From NCBI GenBank assembly GCA_930367215.1, contig OV884059.1:18004945-18068944 (forward strand): 64,000 bases of DNA. The letters run 5' to 3'. This DNA is from Pollenia angustigena (lineage: Eukaryota; Arthropoda; Insecta; Diptera; Polleniidae). A program made the position numbers and the translations under genes. This document shows, piece after piece, positions 10,763 through 21,816 of the stretch (position 1 is its first letter; every line of letters starts with the position of its first letter). The notes beneath the pieces were generated by a model. It ran no database searches. It was not told where the DNA came from and was given only the letters and a program-made list of their open reading frames with translations.

Positions 10763-11640
10763 ACCCTTCACTGAAGGTAAAAGGGTATATATAACTTTGT
10801 CATTCCGTTTGTAATTTCTACAATATTGATCCTACACCCTATAAAGTATATATATTCTGGGTCCTTATGAAAAGCGAAGTTCAAATCCGGTTGTCCGTCT
10901 GTACGTCTGACCGTCTGTCTGTTGAAATGGGTTTTCCGAAGCCCCCAGATATGATGGGGGCTTGGTTGGGGTCTCTTTCTGTCAGGTATTCTTATTATAA
11001 TTTTGCAATTCAGCCAGATCGGTCCAAAAATCCCTTGCGGTTGTTGTATTTTTATTACTTTTTGCTGTATATCTGGAGAACGGCAAAAGCCAAAGTTTCC
11101 AAATTAGGTACGCACATTAAGGTTGCCAATACACACCATCCTACAAAATGTGGGCGGGATTGGAGAAGTGGGCGTGGTACCTCCCGTACAAAAAAAATAA
11201 AAATTGTATATGAACCTAAATTTTAAGGCTGCCATATGTCCTATGGATATGACTTATATACCAAAATATCGGAAATTTTCAGTAGAACATATTTTATAAA
11301 AAACTCGGGAAAATCGGTTCAGATACAAAAAAGTTATGACCATAGATCTCCCCGAGTCCAAGCTTTATTACTAAAGTAAATGGTTAATTTCTTCTTTAAC
11401 ACGTTGGTATATAAATCTGTCAAATCGGTTAAAAAATGGCTGAGATATGATCAAAAAACCACGACTACCTCTAATTTTTCTAAAAAATCCCTTGTTGTTG
11501 TATTTGTATTACCTTTTGCTGTATATCTGGTGAACGGAAAAAGCCAAATTTTCCAAATTATGTACACACAATAAGGTTGTCAATACACACCATCCTACAA
11601 AATGTGGGCGGGATTGGAGAAGTGGGCGAGAGGGACGAGG
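10763..11640 (+). mobile_element. DINE-1/Helentron-like element
   Basis: Begins with a small hairpin (atacccttcactgaaggtaaaagggtat), then CCTATAAAGTATATATATTC and a run of CCGTCTGTC-type motifs. It contains a diverged internal duplication: the stretch with caaattaggtacgcacat and tgggcgggattggagaagtg near 11100-11175 recurs near 11540-11620. Homologous to the abundant DINE-1/INE-1 repeats of flies by recall of their conserved core. ORFs inside are not convincing genes. Confidence 0.65.
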
Positions 11641-12660
11641 GGAAAAGAAACGAGTACACAGATGCATGTACTGTATTTACGTATTGCTTTCTTATTCGTT
11701 GTTTAATTTTGTTTTTGTTTTCAATATTAAATAAAACAAAATAAAAAACATGGCGTCAACATGACATGATTGATTTGAACGCCAATTCATGTTCAAAGAA
11801 GAAAAAGGAAGAATCTTGTCAATAAGACATGAGCCGTATAAATACAGACTAAGTAGTTATTATTAATAGCTTTATTTTAAGAAATTTTTTTTACATTGAT
11901 TTTTTAGAATTTGATATAGCCTTTTCAAGGTGTTCTTTAAAGATAGTAGATTGTTCATCATCTGGTTTTGGTAATGGTGTATCGTGTACATTTTCATTAT
12001 CTTCTTCAAGAAGCTTCTAATACATTTTATAAGCAATTAAAAAGACCATGGATTTATTGGCATTGGAAAAATAGTTTGATTTGTAGGTAGTTTTTAGTAA
12101 AGAATATATTTGTATTGCTCGTTTTTGATTTTAATTTGAAATTCCCGGAAAAAAAGTGCCGGGATTCCCGGTAATTCTTTTCCGAGTAGAAACTCTAAGC
12201 ATAACCTAGGAATAACATAAACAGCATTGTATAATGTTGCCAACACATTTCACTTTCTTTTCGTTGTGCGATAAAAATCAAAAGTCGTTTGATTGTTGCC
12301 AATATATTTTGCCATCATCGAATATCACATACACATTGGTGATATAATTGAAGCACAGCATTTTTGATGTATACATCACGATAAAAGTTGAAATCTCTAC
12401 TTTTAAATTAAAAAAAAACATTGCGCATTTTTGCGTCATTTTTTTCTGTGATTTTTTGAAAATTTCACTATTTTTCTGTTTTTGCTCATCTTGCATAGGT
12501 ACATATGATAGAAACCATTTCGCCAGTCGTAAAATGTGTTGCATGTCTTTTATTTTAATTATTACATCTAAGACTAATATTGCCTGTGTAAAAAAAGGAA
12601 TGTGCGAAACAGCTAAGTAATGGTTTTTAACCAGCTGTGCAGCCAGAATTCGTCTATTTG
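11641..12660. other. No gene recognised
   Basis: AT-rich sequence with no supported exon. A ccgggattcccgg motif near 12150-12170 resembles the hAT MITE family at 38496-38829. Confidence 0.3.
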
Positions 12661-12667
12661 AGAGAAT

Positions 12668-13380
12668 ATTACACCTGTCGTATAAAGTGGCAATTAAGAT
12701 CGGATAAAGACAAAATTATTGTTAAAGAGAGAAAAAAAAACTATCCATGAAAAATTTAGAAGTGAATTGGGGCTAATAGTAGATGTATCGGAGACTGGAT
12801 TTGCAAACAGCAACGAAGGTAACACCAGCGAAAGACTGTTTTCCAATCCTGAATTAGCTGCAGAAACAACTGGAATTGCATTTGATTTATCTACCGAATC
12901 AAAGTTATTCCTGAAGTAATTACAAATGGTTACAAAATCCATTTTCACGAGTTTGCCAATTATTGCTTTGACAATACAATGCCTATCGGTACTCTTTATC
13001 CCTGGCATTCTATGACACCTACAATGCACAAAATTTTAATACTTCACGCAACTGTAATGAGCGAAGCATTGTTGTCTATCGGGCTATTATCAGAAGAAGC
13101 GTCTGAGGCACGAAATAAATATTTTCGGTTTAACAGGCAGAATTTTGCTATAAAGCCTTCGAGGGTTCAGTGTAACAAAGATATTATAAATAGACTTTTG
13201 CTCAGTTCTCCACTGATTACTGGCATAAGACCAACTTCAGAAAAAAGTCATTAACCCTTTACGAAAGAAGCAATTTATTTTATGCTTCGACCTGTACTTG
13301 GCTCTGAAGAGAATTCAGATTCGGAAGAGGACTTTGAAGAAACAGAGGAAGAAGAACCTTGGCACTCATCATCATCTTAG
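12668..13380 (+). pseudogene. Second RAG1-like (Transib) transposase remnant, C-terminal part
   Basis: Equivalent to residues about 350-600 of the transposase at 674-2503. Frame 1 (to 12919) contains GLIVDVSETGFANSNEGNT, aligned with the GLIIDQPKQGSGNTNDGNT region of the first copy. A frameshift near 12912 moves the frame to a stretch reading TMHKILILHATV and LSEEASEARNKYFRF, which retains the third acidic residue. After a further break, 13284-13380 encodes a strongly acidic tail (GSEENSDSEEDFEETEEEE) ending at TAG. The N-terminal half with the two aspartates is missing. The two copies are well diverged, so they are different elements or old relatives. Confidence 0.7.
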
Positions 13381-13619
13381 TGCAAAAGAGAATTTATTTT
13401 AAATAAATTAGTTGTTATTATTTCAAATTAAATTTATTGTTACTATTATAAATAAGTTATAATTACGAATAAATTAATAATTTTCAGATAAACTAAATGC
13501 TTTGAAATAAGAATGAATATTTTGTGGAAATTAGCAAAAAATTAACACATTTTATTTGGACAGAGCCGTTCCGGTGCGTGGCTTTGGAGGGATACCTCTC
13601 CCTTTATTTAGTTAAAAGG
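13381..13619. other. AT-rich spacer
   Basis: No supported feature beyond short A/T-rich repeats (ttatt, aaataa). Confidence 0.3.
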
Positions 13620-14215
13620 GTAATAGTCTGGCAGCGCAGAAGAAATCGCTGTTGCAGATTTGATTTACATACATATATGTATAACAGTGCTGCGGGGGGA
13701 AGAAGTTACGCTATTTTTCAAAAAAAAAATGAAGAATTTTTGTCAAAAGTTACACTTCGAAAAATTTCTTTATTAAACAGTAAATTTATGTGATTTATAA
13801 GAACAAAAAACATACATATTTCTATTCCATATTTCAATGATAATAGCAAAACCACAAATCAATTATTAAACAAAAGCAAAGCTTAGAGTAAGTTTTATGC
13901 CTATGTCTTTTGCATGAGAATTTAAAAATAAGGTTTAAGCATACAGTACTTTTCGTTTAAAGTCACTACAGTTTTTAGCCCCTTTAGCGATATACATATT
14001 ATAATTTGTCTGCCGTTATAAGTAAATTTAATTAAGGATTTACGTGATAGTCGATTTACATACTTATCTCATCTATAAGCAGGCATCAATAGCAAAAGTA
14101 AAACGAATTATGAGCGTTATAGTTACATTAGCAAAACGTTCTATGTTCTTTTTAATTTTCAAAGACTCAAACCATTAAAAGAACTAAGAACTAAATCGTT
14201 TATTTTTTTTCATCA
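13620..14215 (+). repeat. Dispersed repeat, copy 1 of 2
   Basis: Near-identical in direct orientation to about 51235-51835 (gcagaagaaatcgctgttgc ... cgtttattttttcatc). At the second site the repeat lies inside a hAT-like element, so it is probably an insertion of its own. No coding potential. Confidence 0.65.
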
Positions 14216-14433
14216 TGAAAAAAATTAGTTTTTGGCTTATAGGCTTTTTACACTGATCAACATCTAACATCTACCATCAAAGATGTAGAAAATGTGAAAC
14301 ACTCGTTTACATTGCTCACATCTAACATCTACCATCAAACAAAAATGTCACCATTTTTGAAAAAAAAAAAAATTTTAAATTAAAAATGTTTTTTCTCACA
14401 AAAGTGCCAAAATTTAAAAAGATTTAAAAAATA

Positions 14434-16239
14434 ATTAGTATTGTGGTTATTTTGTTGAACTATTTATGGTTTTTAATCCAAATTTTTAATATTTTTAATT
14501 AGGCTTAAGTTCATGAAATTTAATTTTTATTAAATTATTTTTATGAAGAAAGGAATTTTACAACATGAAAATTAATTAAAATTGTTATTGATAATCTTTC
14601 ATTCTTGACGTGGCTCGGGCTCGAACCCTGGCCGGCAGGTTACCATGACATGTTTCGATCGCAACCACTCGATCTCCTCAGATGGATTTGCCGTCTTACA
14701 CTCGCAGCCATCGACGACTGCTGACGTCACTAGTCAAACATCAATCCTTAAACCAAATTGTATTTTAACATTTGGTAGATCGAAATTTGCTTTTCCTGAA
14801 TGATTATCCACTTTAATTGATTTTACATGTTTTTTTCCTTTACTTCTGTTTTTTCATACTTTCGTCAAGAATTTTTCTTGAAGTCCAAGTACATTTTTTG
14901 TTTTTTCACTTTGTCTTTCTCTTTTCTGTTGACCTTTTTCAGCACAACTTGAAGGACAAATGTACACATAGAGCTCGTGCCTTAGCTTTAACAATAATTA
15001 GTATTGTGGTTATTTTGTTGAACTATTTATGGTTTTTAATCCAAATTTTTATTATTTTTAATTAGGCTTAAGTTCATGAAATTTAATTTTTATTAAATTA
15101 TTTTTGTGAAGAAAGGAATTTTACAACATGAAAATTAATTAAAATTGTTATTGATAATCTTTCATTCTTGACGTGGCTCGGGCTCGAACCCTGGCCGGCA
15201 GGTTACCATGACATGTTTCGATCGCAACCACTCGATCTCCTCAGATGGATTTGCCGTCTTACACTCGCAGCCATCGACGACTGCTGACGTCACTAGTCAA
15301 ACATCAATCCTTAAACCAAATTGTATTTTAACATTTGGTAGATCGAAATTTGCTTTTCCTGAATGATTATCCACTTTAATTGATTTTACATGTTTTTTTC
15401 CTTTACTTCTGTTTTTTCATACTTTCGTCAAGAATTTTTCTTGAAGTCCAAGTACATTTTTTGTTTTTTCACTTTGTCTTTCTCTTTTCTGTTGACCTTT
15501 TTCAGCACAACTTGAAGGACAAATGTACACATAGAGCTCGTGCCTTAGCTTTAACAATAATTAGTATTGTGGTTATTTTGTTGAACTATTTATGGTTTTT
15601 AATCCAAATTTTTAATATTTTTAATTAGGCTTAAGTTCATGAAATTTAATTTTTATTAAATTATTTTTGTGAAGAAAGGAATTTTACAACATGAAAATTA
15701 ATTAAAATTGTTATTGATAATCTTTCATTCTTGACGTGGCTCGGGCTCGAACCCTGGCCGGCAGGTTACCATGACATGTTTCGATCGCAACCACTCGATC
15801 TCCTCAGATGGATTTGCCGTCTTACACTCGCAGCCATCGACGACTGCTGACGTCACTAGTCAAACATCAATCCTTAAACCAAATTGTATTTTAACATTTG
15901 GTAGATCGAAATTTGCTTTTCCTGAATGATTATCCACTTTAATTGATTTTACATGTTTTTTTCCTTTACTTCTGTTTTTTCATACTTTCGTCAAGAATTT
16001 TTCTTGAAGTCCAAGTACATTTTTTGTTTTTTCACTTTGTCTTTCTCTTTTCTGTTGACCTTTTTCAGCACAACTTGAAGGACAAATGTACACATAGAGC
16101 TCGTGCCTTAGCTTTAACAATAATTAGTATTGTGGTTATTTTGTTGAACTATTTATGGTTTTTAATCCAAATTTTTAATATTTTTAATTAGGCTTAAGTT
16201 CATGAAATTTAATTTTTATTAAATTATTTTTGTGAAGAA
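14434..16239 (+). repeat. 563-bp tandem array, 3.2 units
   Basis: Unit starts (ATTAGTATTGTGG) fall at 14434, 14997, 15560 and 16123, exactly 563 bp apart; the last unit is cut after 117 bp. The units are almost identical. An 82-codon frame (14817, 15380, 15943) repeats with the unit but looks like a composition artefact (F/L/I-rich). Each unit contains a tRNA-like segment on the - strand. The same array, inverted and with five units, is at 44486-47415. Part of the unit occurs alone at 37756-38137 and 19646-20011. Confidence 0.92.
14612..14680 (-). promoter_or_regulatory. tRNA-like segment with pol III A/B box matches (first unit)
   Basis: Read on the - strand: A-box-like GATCGAGTGGTT (14663-14674) and B-box-like GGGTTCGAGCCC (14617-14628), about 35 bp between the boxes. 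CGAGTGGTT is characteristic of Leu/Ser tRNAs. No full cloverleaf was confirmed, so this is a tRNA-derived SINE-type head rather than a tRNA gene. Repeated in every 563-bp unit of both arrays. Confidence 0.55.
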
Positions 16240-16512
16240 TTTTATAAAAATTGTAAAAAAATTAAAAAAGACGAATAATATTAATAAAATAAATATCGTT
16301 GATTATTAATAAAAGGTATTGTAAATTTTTTAATGTATATTTCTTTTTGTGTTTGTATGTGTAACGAAAAAACTTTTAGTCAGTTGTCAAAAAAGTATAA
16401 TGTAAACGCACTAGATTTCGAAGAAGATTTTAAATCAAATTTACAAGATTTAGGCCTAATGTAAATGTAGTATTAATGATATTCAAACAACGTTCCTTCA
16501 TGGTTCAGTTCT

Positions 16513-16561
16513 CGATGGGGCTCGTTGAGGTTAGAAACTGTGAGTCCCCTGGTTCGAATCT
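16513..16561 (+). promoter_or_regulatory. Second tRNA-like segment (B box GGTTCGAATCT)
   Basis: GGGGCTCGTTGAGGTTAG, A-box-like, is followed by a B-box match GGTTCGAATC at 16551-16560. It is shorter than a tRNA and not a plausible functional tRNA. The inverted copy is near 44160-44215. Confidence 0.4.
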
Positions 16562-16689
16562 TGATTTTTCAAAAATAATTTTTTTTAATTTTTATGTTCT
16601 AAAATCGATTTAAAAAAAAATACTTGCCAGTTTTCGCTTTTAAAATTAAGTTTTTAGTATTGTAAATATGTCTGTATATGTAAAAATTA

Positions 16690-16790
16690 TTTAGTTTTTG
16701 TCTAGTTGTTCTGTATTCTTCTCGCACGATAGTGAATAGTATATAAGATTTGGCACAGCCGAATATAGCACTCTTACTTGTTTTTGTTTA
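16690..16790 (+). mobile_element. Terminal piece of a Helentron/DINE-like element
   Basis: Contains TTTGGCACAGCCGAATATAG, a small hairpin, then CACTCTTACTTGTTTTT. This is the same end as the element at 47440-48762. The array and this end may be one composite element, or the end may be an independent insertion. Confidence 0.6.
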
Positions 16791-16830
16791 ATTTGTTTTC
16801 ATATATTTTTCACATGAGAAGTAAACAAAG

Positions 16831-16995
16831 AAAAGGAAAGCCAATGGTTATCATGTGAAGCGTCCTAATGTTGGTTTAAATGAAGGAAGTTAGCGTCAAA
16901 AACGAAAACTTGCATCCGCTGTTTCGGCGGAACAGGGAAATGACAATAAGTTGTTGCTTCATGCTGCTTCAATTCAAATAAAGAAAAAGATTTAA
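16831..16995 (+). pseudogene. Possible transposase N-terminal fragment
   Basis: One frame reads a basic stretch (KRPNVGLNEGS, stop, RQKRKLASAVSAEQGND). It resembles the GRPxxS...RxKRRKxxxL region in the N-terminus of the RAG1-like transposase at 674-2503. It is short and broken by a stop. The inverted copy is near 43730-43890. A weak call. Confidence 0.3.
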
Positions 16996-17135
16996 ATTTT
17001 GTTTTAAAACAGGCATTTTCTTCCCCAGGAAGTCGATTAGAGTGGTTCGAAAAAAAAATTTTTTGTCAGTCCCCTCCTATGATTTAAGAAAATGTAAAAA
17101 CAATTCCAAAAATAATTTTTTTATTTTTTTTTGCG

Positions 17136-17399
17136 ATTTCGGTTTCAACAAGATAGTTATATCAATAAAAAATTTCGTAGGTTTAAACATTATGTTGATA
17201 AAAAATTATAATAAGATGAAATTTAATAATTTAAGATAGAGTGAAAAAAGAAACACAAATAAATAAATCGAAATATCGAATAAAAACATTTTAATTAATT
17301 TTTGTTAAAAAAGTGACCTTAAGCTTAAATAATTTATTAAAGTATAAAAAATGAAAAAGAAACATATGAAAAAATACTGTGAGATGTTCATATAAGTTA
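17136..17399. other. No gene recognised
   Basis: AT-rich sequence beyond the end of the inverted match. Nothing supported. Confidence 0.3.
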
Positions 17400-18275
17400 C
17401 TACTGTTTTGCAGCAGATTAAATTCGGTAAAAATGTTGAAGTAATTGTTTGAATTTATTTGCGTTGCCAATAGTACGAAAGTTTGGGGGAAGTTGGGTCC
17501 AGAGACGGATAGTTAATATAAAAAAGGGTCTCTCAGATGCTGTGTCTCGATGTTTAATTTGCATGATACCATTTCCCCTTGTAGACCTCATAAATATTAA
17601 GCGATCATGAAGATATTTCGGTTGTTCCGATGTTACAGTTTTATGTAGGAAAACAAGGTTTTTTTATCTTTAAGTACTTCATGAAGGTGACATTAAATAT
17701 GGGCACTTCCACAGAAAATCTCTCTTTTTGTCACGTCACGTCACCTAGCAATTATTCTTGTATTTTAGAACCACGTTGTTCAAATTTTTCCTCTCTTTCA
17801 GTAAATGAAAACCTAGTTGCGCTCTACACCCAAATGCAAAAAAAGTAAATAATATTTTCATTATTCTATGAGAAACGATTAAAAATGGTTGGTGACGTTA
17901 CGTGACAAAAAATAGACATTTCTGTGGAAATACCAATATGCGACTGGAGTATTGAGAAACATGATCAAATCTCCTCAAGGAGAATATGTAACGTACAATG
18001 TTGTTGAACGTTGTGTTTAGTTTAGCAGTATCTATTGAGTTACAGCCGCAGACGATTTCTGATGAATACATCAAAGCTGGTAGTAAGTATGTTTTTTTTT
18101 TGGTGTGCAATACTGTGTTGCTTATAAACACTTTAACATACTATACACTCTTCCACATGATTGGTTGATGTGATCTGACCAAGTGAGTGTACTGTTGAAA
18201 ACCACACCAAGATTTCTTGCAGACTTAACAATATCAATTTTGCTACCACCCAGGAAAACAGATTATTTTGGAACG
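17400..18275 (-). pseudogene. Non-LTR retrotransposon reverse-transcriptase C-terminal remnant
   Basis: On the - strand, three blocks in LINE order can be read: about 18255-18130 KSARNLGVVFNSTLTWSDHI; 18080-17940 LNTTFNNIVRYIFSLRRFDH and QYSSRI; then, beyond an inserted MITE, 17640-17430 GIMQIKHRDTASERPFF and RLWTQLPPNFR. These are the thumb and post-RT blocks of jockey/CR1-group LINEs. Several frameshifts are present. The catalytic domain is missing; only the last third or so remains. Confidence 0.75.
17697..17942. mobile_element. MITE inside the LINE remnant
   Basis: The left end (TGGGCACTTCCACAGAAA ... TTTTTGTCACGTCACGTCACC) and the right end (GGTGACGTTACGTGACAAAA ... GGAAATACCAATA) are inverted repeats of about 50 bp. 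The LINE frame is interrupted exactly here, so the MITE is younger. Confidence 0.75.
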
Positions 18276-19064
18276 AATTCATAATATTTTCAAATATTCG
18301 TCAACAAGATGGTTGTCGCGTCTAGAAGTAATCAACAGAATTTTGGAACATTGGAAGCCCACTCCATTATTATTTTACGCCAAATTATTTTGAAGGAGAT
18401 TTTACAAGCGCTTAATTAAATTTTATTATACTCGTACTTTCTTCTCCTTTCCTGTTTTTGTAGTACATATGAAAATTGTTAACACAATGAAATTGGAAAT
18501 ACAATCCGAAGATGCTCGTATGCACATATTTTTAGAAAAATTAAAATCTTTATTTGCGTTTAAAATTCTAGATTGCATTTTGAGAAATATTCGTCAATTT
18601 TCCACAAAAAAGACGATAACTTCTAAAAAGTGTATGAAAACGCTTGTAGTGTGCACATACATATAGCGTACCACACTTGGTCGATAACGCAGGCACACTG
18701 CATAATTGTTACTACAAGTGTCAACTACAATAAAATAAATATGTATCAATTTACATCACTTGTAGTTGAAGGCATGTTAACCAAACATTGAGTGCCTTAC
18801 GTATTATTGAGTGAACATAATGAAAGACTCATTGTGATTGGTTAACATGCAACTATATTGATATTCCTTAGATGGTACCGAAAGAGTAAAATATATAATT
18901 ATGATAAGCTAGAATAAGTTAGAGAAACTAAACTGTATTTTCATAAGCAGTATATAAACCTTTGATTTGACTTTAATAAAACAGACTTATGTGCTGTTTT
19001 CACAAACAAGTGACTGAACGTGTAGTAAAATTTATATGAAAAGCACTCCAATTTTTGAATTTTT
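18276..19064. other. No gene; short inverted repeat at 18765-18855
   Basis: No supported gene. GGCATGTTAACCAA (about 18772) and TTGGTTAACATGC (about 18838) form a small inverted repeat that may be a decayed MITE. Confidence 0.35.
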
Positions 19065-20478
19065 CTATTCTTTTCTATTCTCCCGAGTAAATCGTCTGAT
19101 TTCTTCACTGTAGTAAATTTTTAAAGGTCCCATAAACGTTTTGTCTAATGGTTGCATTTTATGGCTTGAGTGTGGAGGAAGAGATATTATTACTACCCCA
19201 TTCTGACGTGCGAGCTCTAATAATTCTATGTTCCTTGTGTGACTGTAATGCCCGTCTAAAATAAGTAGATGTGGCTCATTTTTTGTCGGTTTTGCATACT
19301 CTAGAAAATACTGGAACCATTTCGTAAAAATATCAGTTTGAACCCAACCAGATATATGGCATGCCGAAGAAGAACCAGGTACATTTTTCATCAATTGTGG
19401 ATTGTCATTTTTCCGAGGAAATATAAAAAAGGTGGTGCAAACGAACCACCTGCGCTCATACAGGTAATTACTGTAATAAGGAAGCCACGTTCAGCAGATG
19501 GCATTGCTCCTATTTGTCGCTTTCCCTTATTTGCTATGACTTTCGGATATTTACTTTGAGCAATGGAAAGTCCTGTTTCATCTACATTCCAAATGGAAGA
19601 TGCTGGAAAATTGTACTGGCAATATTCTTTTTCAAGAATATCAAAAAATTTTTAATATTTTTAATTAGGCTTAAGTTCATGAAATTTAATTTTTATTAAA
19701 TTATTTTTATGAAGAAAGGAATTTTACAACATGAAAATTAATCAAAATTGTTATTGATAATCTTTCATTCTTGACGTGGCTCGGGCTCGAACCCTGGCCG
19801 GCAGGTTACCATGACATGTTTCGATCGCAACCACTCGATCTCCTCAGATGGATTTGCCGTCTTACACTCGCAGCCATCGACGACTGCTGACGTCACTAGT
19901 CAAACATCAATCCTTAAACCAAATTGTATTTTAACATTTGGTAGATCGAAATTTGCTTTCCTGAATGATTATCCATTTTAATTGATTTTACATGTTTTTT
20001 CCTTTACTTCTTGTACATTTTCACGCGAAAAGTGTATAGCTCTGTCAAAGGAAGTACCAGTTGGTGTGCGCATGCTTAATTGATTTTTGTGTCGTCTTAG
20101 GAATCCATACAGCCAGTCTTTGCCAGCACACTCCTTCATGACAGAAAAATTATTAAGAATGCCATTTCGCTTTGCAAGTTGATATGCAAGAGATCGGATA
20201 TCGCTCCGAGTTAGTCCCCAATAACGACTCTCCATTTCAAGAGCCTATTTCACCAAGTCAGACTCCATTTCTTTGGAAAAAACTGGCTTTCGGCCCAGTG
20301 GTGTTGACAAAAGATCGGTTAAGTTAGCCTCACTTCGTGCAATTCTATATAGTGTTGTGTGAGGAACATTAAAGGTCTTTGAAGCTAATGTAATACCCAT
20401 TTCATTTTTTTCAACCTTTTCGATGGTCAGCTTTATGTTTTCTGGATCCCATTTTCTAATTGAATCCTTCTTCGGCAT
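19065..20478 (-). pseudogene. Pogo/Tigger-like (Jerky-type) DDE transposase, broken
   Basis: Reading 20478 down to 19065: an N-terminal psq-type helix-turn-helix (MPKKDSIRKWDPENIKLTIE, then GITLASKTFNVPHTTLYR), an in-frame TAG near 20245, then a CENP-B-type DNA-binding region (LTRSDIRSLAYQLAKRNGI, GKDWLYGFLRRH). A piece of the 563-bp repeat is inserted at 19646-20011. After it comes a DDE domain with D in WNVDETG (codon 19580-19582), D in LLILDGHYSH (19254-19256) and D in PHSSHKMQPLDKTF (19143-19145). A one-base frameshift lies near 19415-19430. This order is that of the pogo clade of Tc1/mariner and of domesticated Jerky/CENP-B proteins. Insertion, stop and frameshift make it a dead element rather than a host gene. 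Confidence 0.85.
19646..20011 (+). mobile_element. Partial 563-bp-family repeat inside the pogo transposase
   Basis: About 366 bp matching unit positions about 47 to 413 of the array at 14434. It includes the tRNA-like segment. It separates the DNA-binding part from the DDE part of the transposase. No target duplication is clear. Small differences from the array units (for example one fewer T near 19995) show independent ageing. Confidence 0.8.
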
Positions 20479-20904
20479 TATTCAATAATTTCTGTTACAA
20501 AAAAAAAGTTAATTAGTACGCGGGTAATGTGGATATGGTTCCATAATACCCGCCTTTTGGTATTCCACATTAGCCGATTGTCAAATTTTATAAAAATTAC
20601 AAGACTTTTCAAATTGCCACACTTACCTATTAAAAGTATTATTTCGTTAACAATTTGTAAACCTTGTCAAAAAACACAAATAAAATATCAATGTGTGGAG
20701 CGAAGTAACTGTTTGACTATGCGCACAAAAAAAAGTCAACTACACTTGTTTTCACTTACACATGAACTGAAAAGTAACAGCGCAACCATTTGCATAGCAA
20801 AAGCCGTAATGTTAATATTTTTCTGTACGCTATGTAAACTTACAGTAACCGTTACTAAATAACATTTAGTTTAAGAAATAAAGGGGGGTTCCATAATACC
20901 CGCC
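20479..20904. mobile_element. 5' non-coding part of the pogo-like element
   Basis: GGTTCCATAATACCCGCC occurs at 20537-20554 and again at 20887-20904, with nearby TTCCACA motifs. These probably mark the element's 5' end or subterminal repeats. A matching inverted copy at the other end was not found. Confidence 0.45.
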
Positions 20905-21724
20905 TATTCCACAATACCCGAAGTTACTCTACTTTCTTCAAAGGCTTCGTCATGTTTAATATTGCTATGCAAAAAGTGTTTCGAAATTTCAATTACTAGG
21001 AGCTGCAGGCGCTCCCGAAATAGACCTACTTTTTTACAAATGTTCACTTTATTCCGCATTTTCTCCAAATCAAAAATTTGAAGCACTATTTATATGACTT
21101 AACATGTTTATAATAATTCAGTATTGGCAATCCTGTGACCCGCACTTCTTAGGGAAGATATTTCCAAACAACTAAAAAATAAACTAATTTTTGGGAGTTT
21201 TCGGAAGTTTTTGAGAGTTGTAGGATTCCTTTTGAAACTTTTAAATAAATTTAAGTTAGCTTGTATTCAGCTTTGGAAAATCTTTCAAGGTGTAAAATTT
21301 CATTAAATAATAACAAACAAATAACATATGTTCAATAAATTTTACATTAATTTAAAACTATATTATTTTTTTAAACCATGCACATTTTCCTAAACTGTGA
21401 TATATAATGTGTCTGTCTACCTCCCCACGGTGCATTGTAGACTTACAGCAGTGTTCATAACAAAAAGTTAGCCACAGTTTGTACACTACGTACAAGGAGC
21501 TTCTTACTTGAATGCCGATAAAGCTTGTTAGCACAGAGTTAATTCATTACAAGCTTTTTTCCGTCTGCGAACTTTTAATAAATCAACTCTGAATATTAAT
21601 TATACTGCTCAAAAATGCAAAAATTTACATAAATTGAAAGCTGTGACGTAGGCTGCACTCAATTTGTAGGCAATTTACTTTCAAGATGTCATAAAAACAC
21701 AAATTATAAAGAAAAACATGTTAT
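20905..21724. other. No gene recognised
   Basis: A 60-codon - strand frame (20904-21086, IDLEKMRNKVNICKKVGLF-like region) is not recognised and may be a transposon exon. The rest is AT-rich without supported features. Confidence 0.25.
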
Positions 21725-21816
21725 CAGCTGTTAAATTGAAAGTAAAATTGCCAAACAAATGGAAAGGTGAAATTGAAAGCCATCTCGTGGTCAATTTAAA
21801 AAGTGTGAGTGTGTTA

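Larger units (their letters stand above)
16240..17135 (+). repeat. Array-flanking block, inverted copy at 43613-44485
   Basis: Near-identical inverted match to 43613-44485. It includes a second tRNA-like segment (16513-16561), a Helentron-like end (16690-16790), a decayed coding fragment (16831-16995) and one arm of the foldback that is whole at 43165-43687. The match stops at about 17135, inside the foldback arm. Confidence 0.8.

Noticed and set aside
10867..11226. 119-codon ORF in the Helentron-like element
   Set aside because: It covers the non-coding DINE-like core (CCGTCTGTC runs) and is not conserved in the other copies.
14612..14680. Possible functional tRNA-Ser/Leu gene
   Set aside because: A and B boxes are present, but I could not form a full cloverleaf with acceptor stem and anticodon arm, and the segment sits in a satellite.
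14817..16191. 82-codon frame repeated three times here and three times on the - strand at 45658-47032
   Set aside because: It repeats only because the 563-bp unit repeats, is F/L/I-rich as expected from AT-rich DNA, lacks splice or promoter context and matches no family I know.
14434..16239. CRISPR-like array
   Set aside because: Units are long (563 bp), contiguous, with no spacer pattern, in a eukaryotic context.
19065..20478. Domesticated Jerky/CENP-B-like host gene
   Set aside because: An in-frame stop, a frameshift and a repeat insertion between the DNA-binding and DDE parts indicate a dead transposon.
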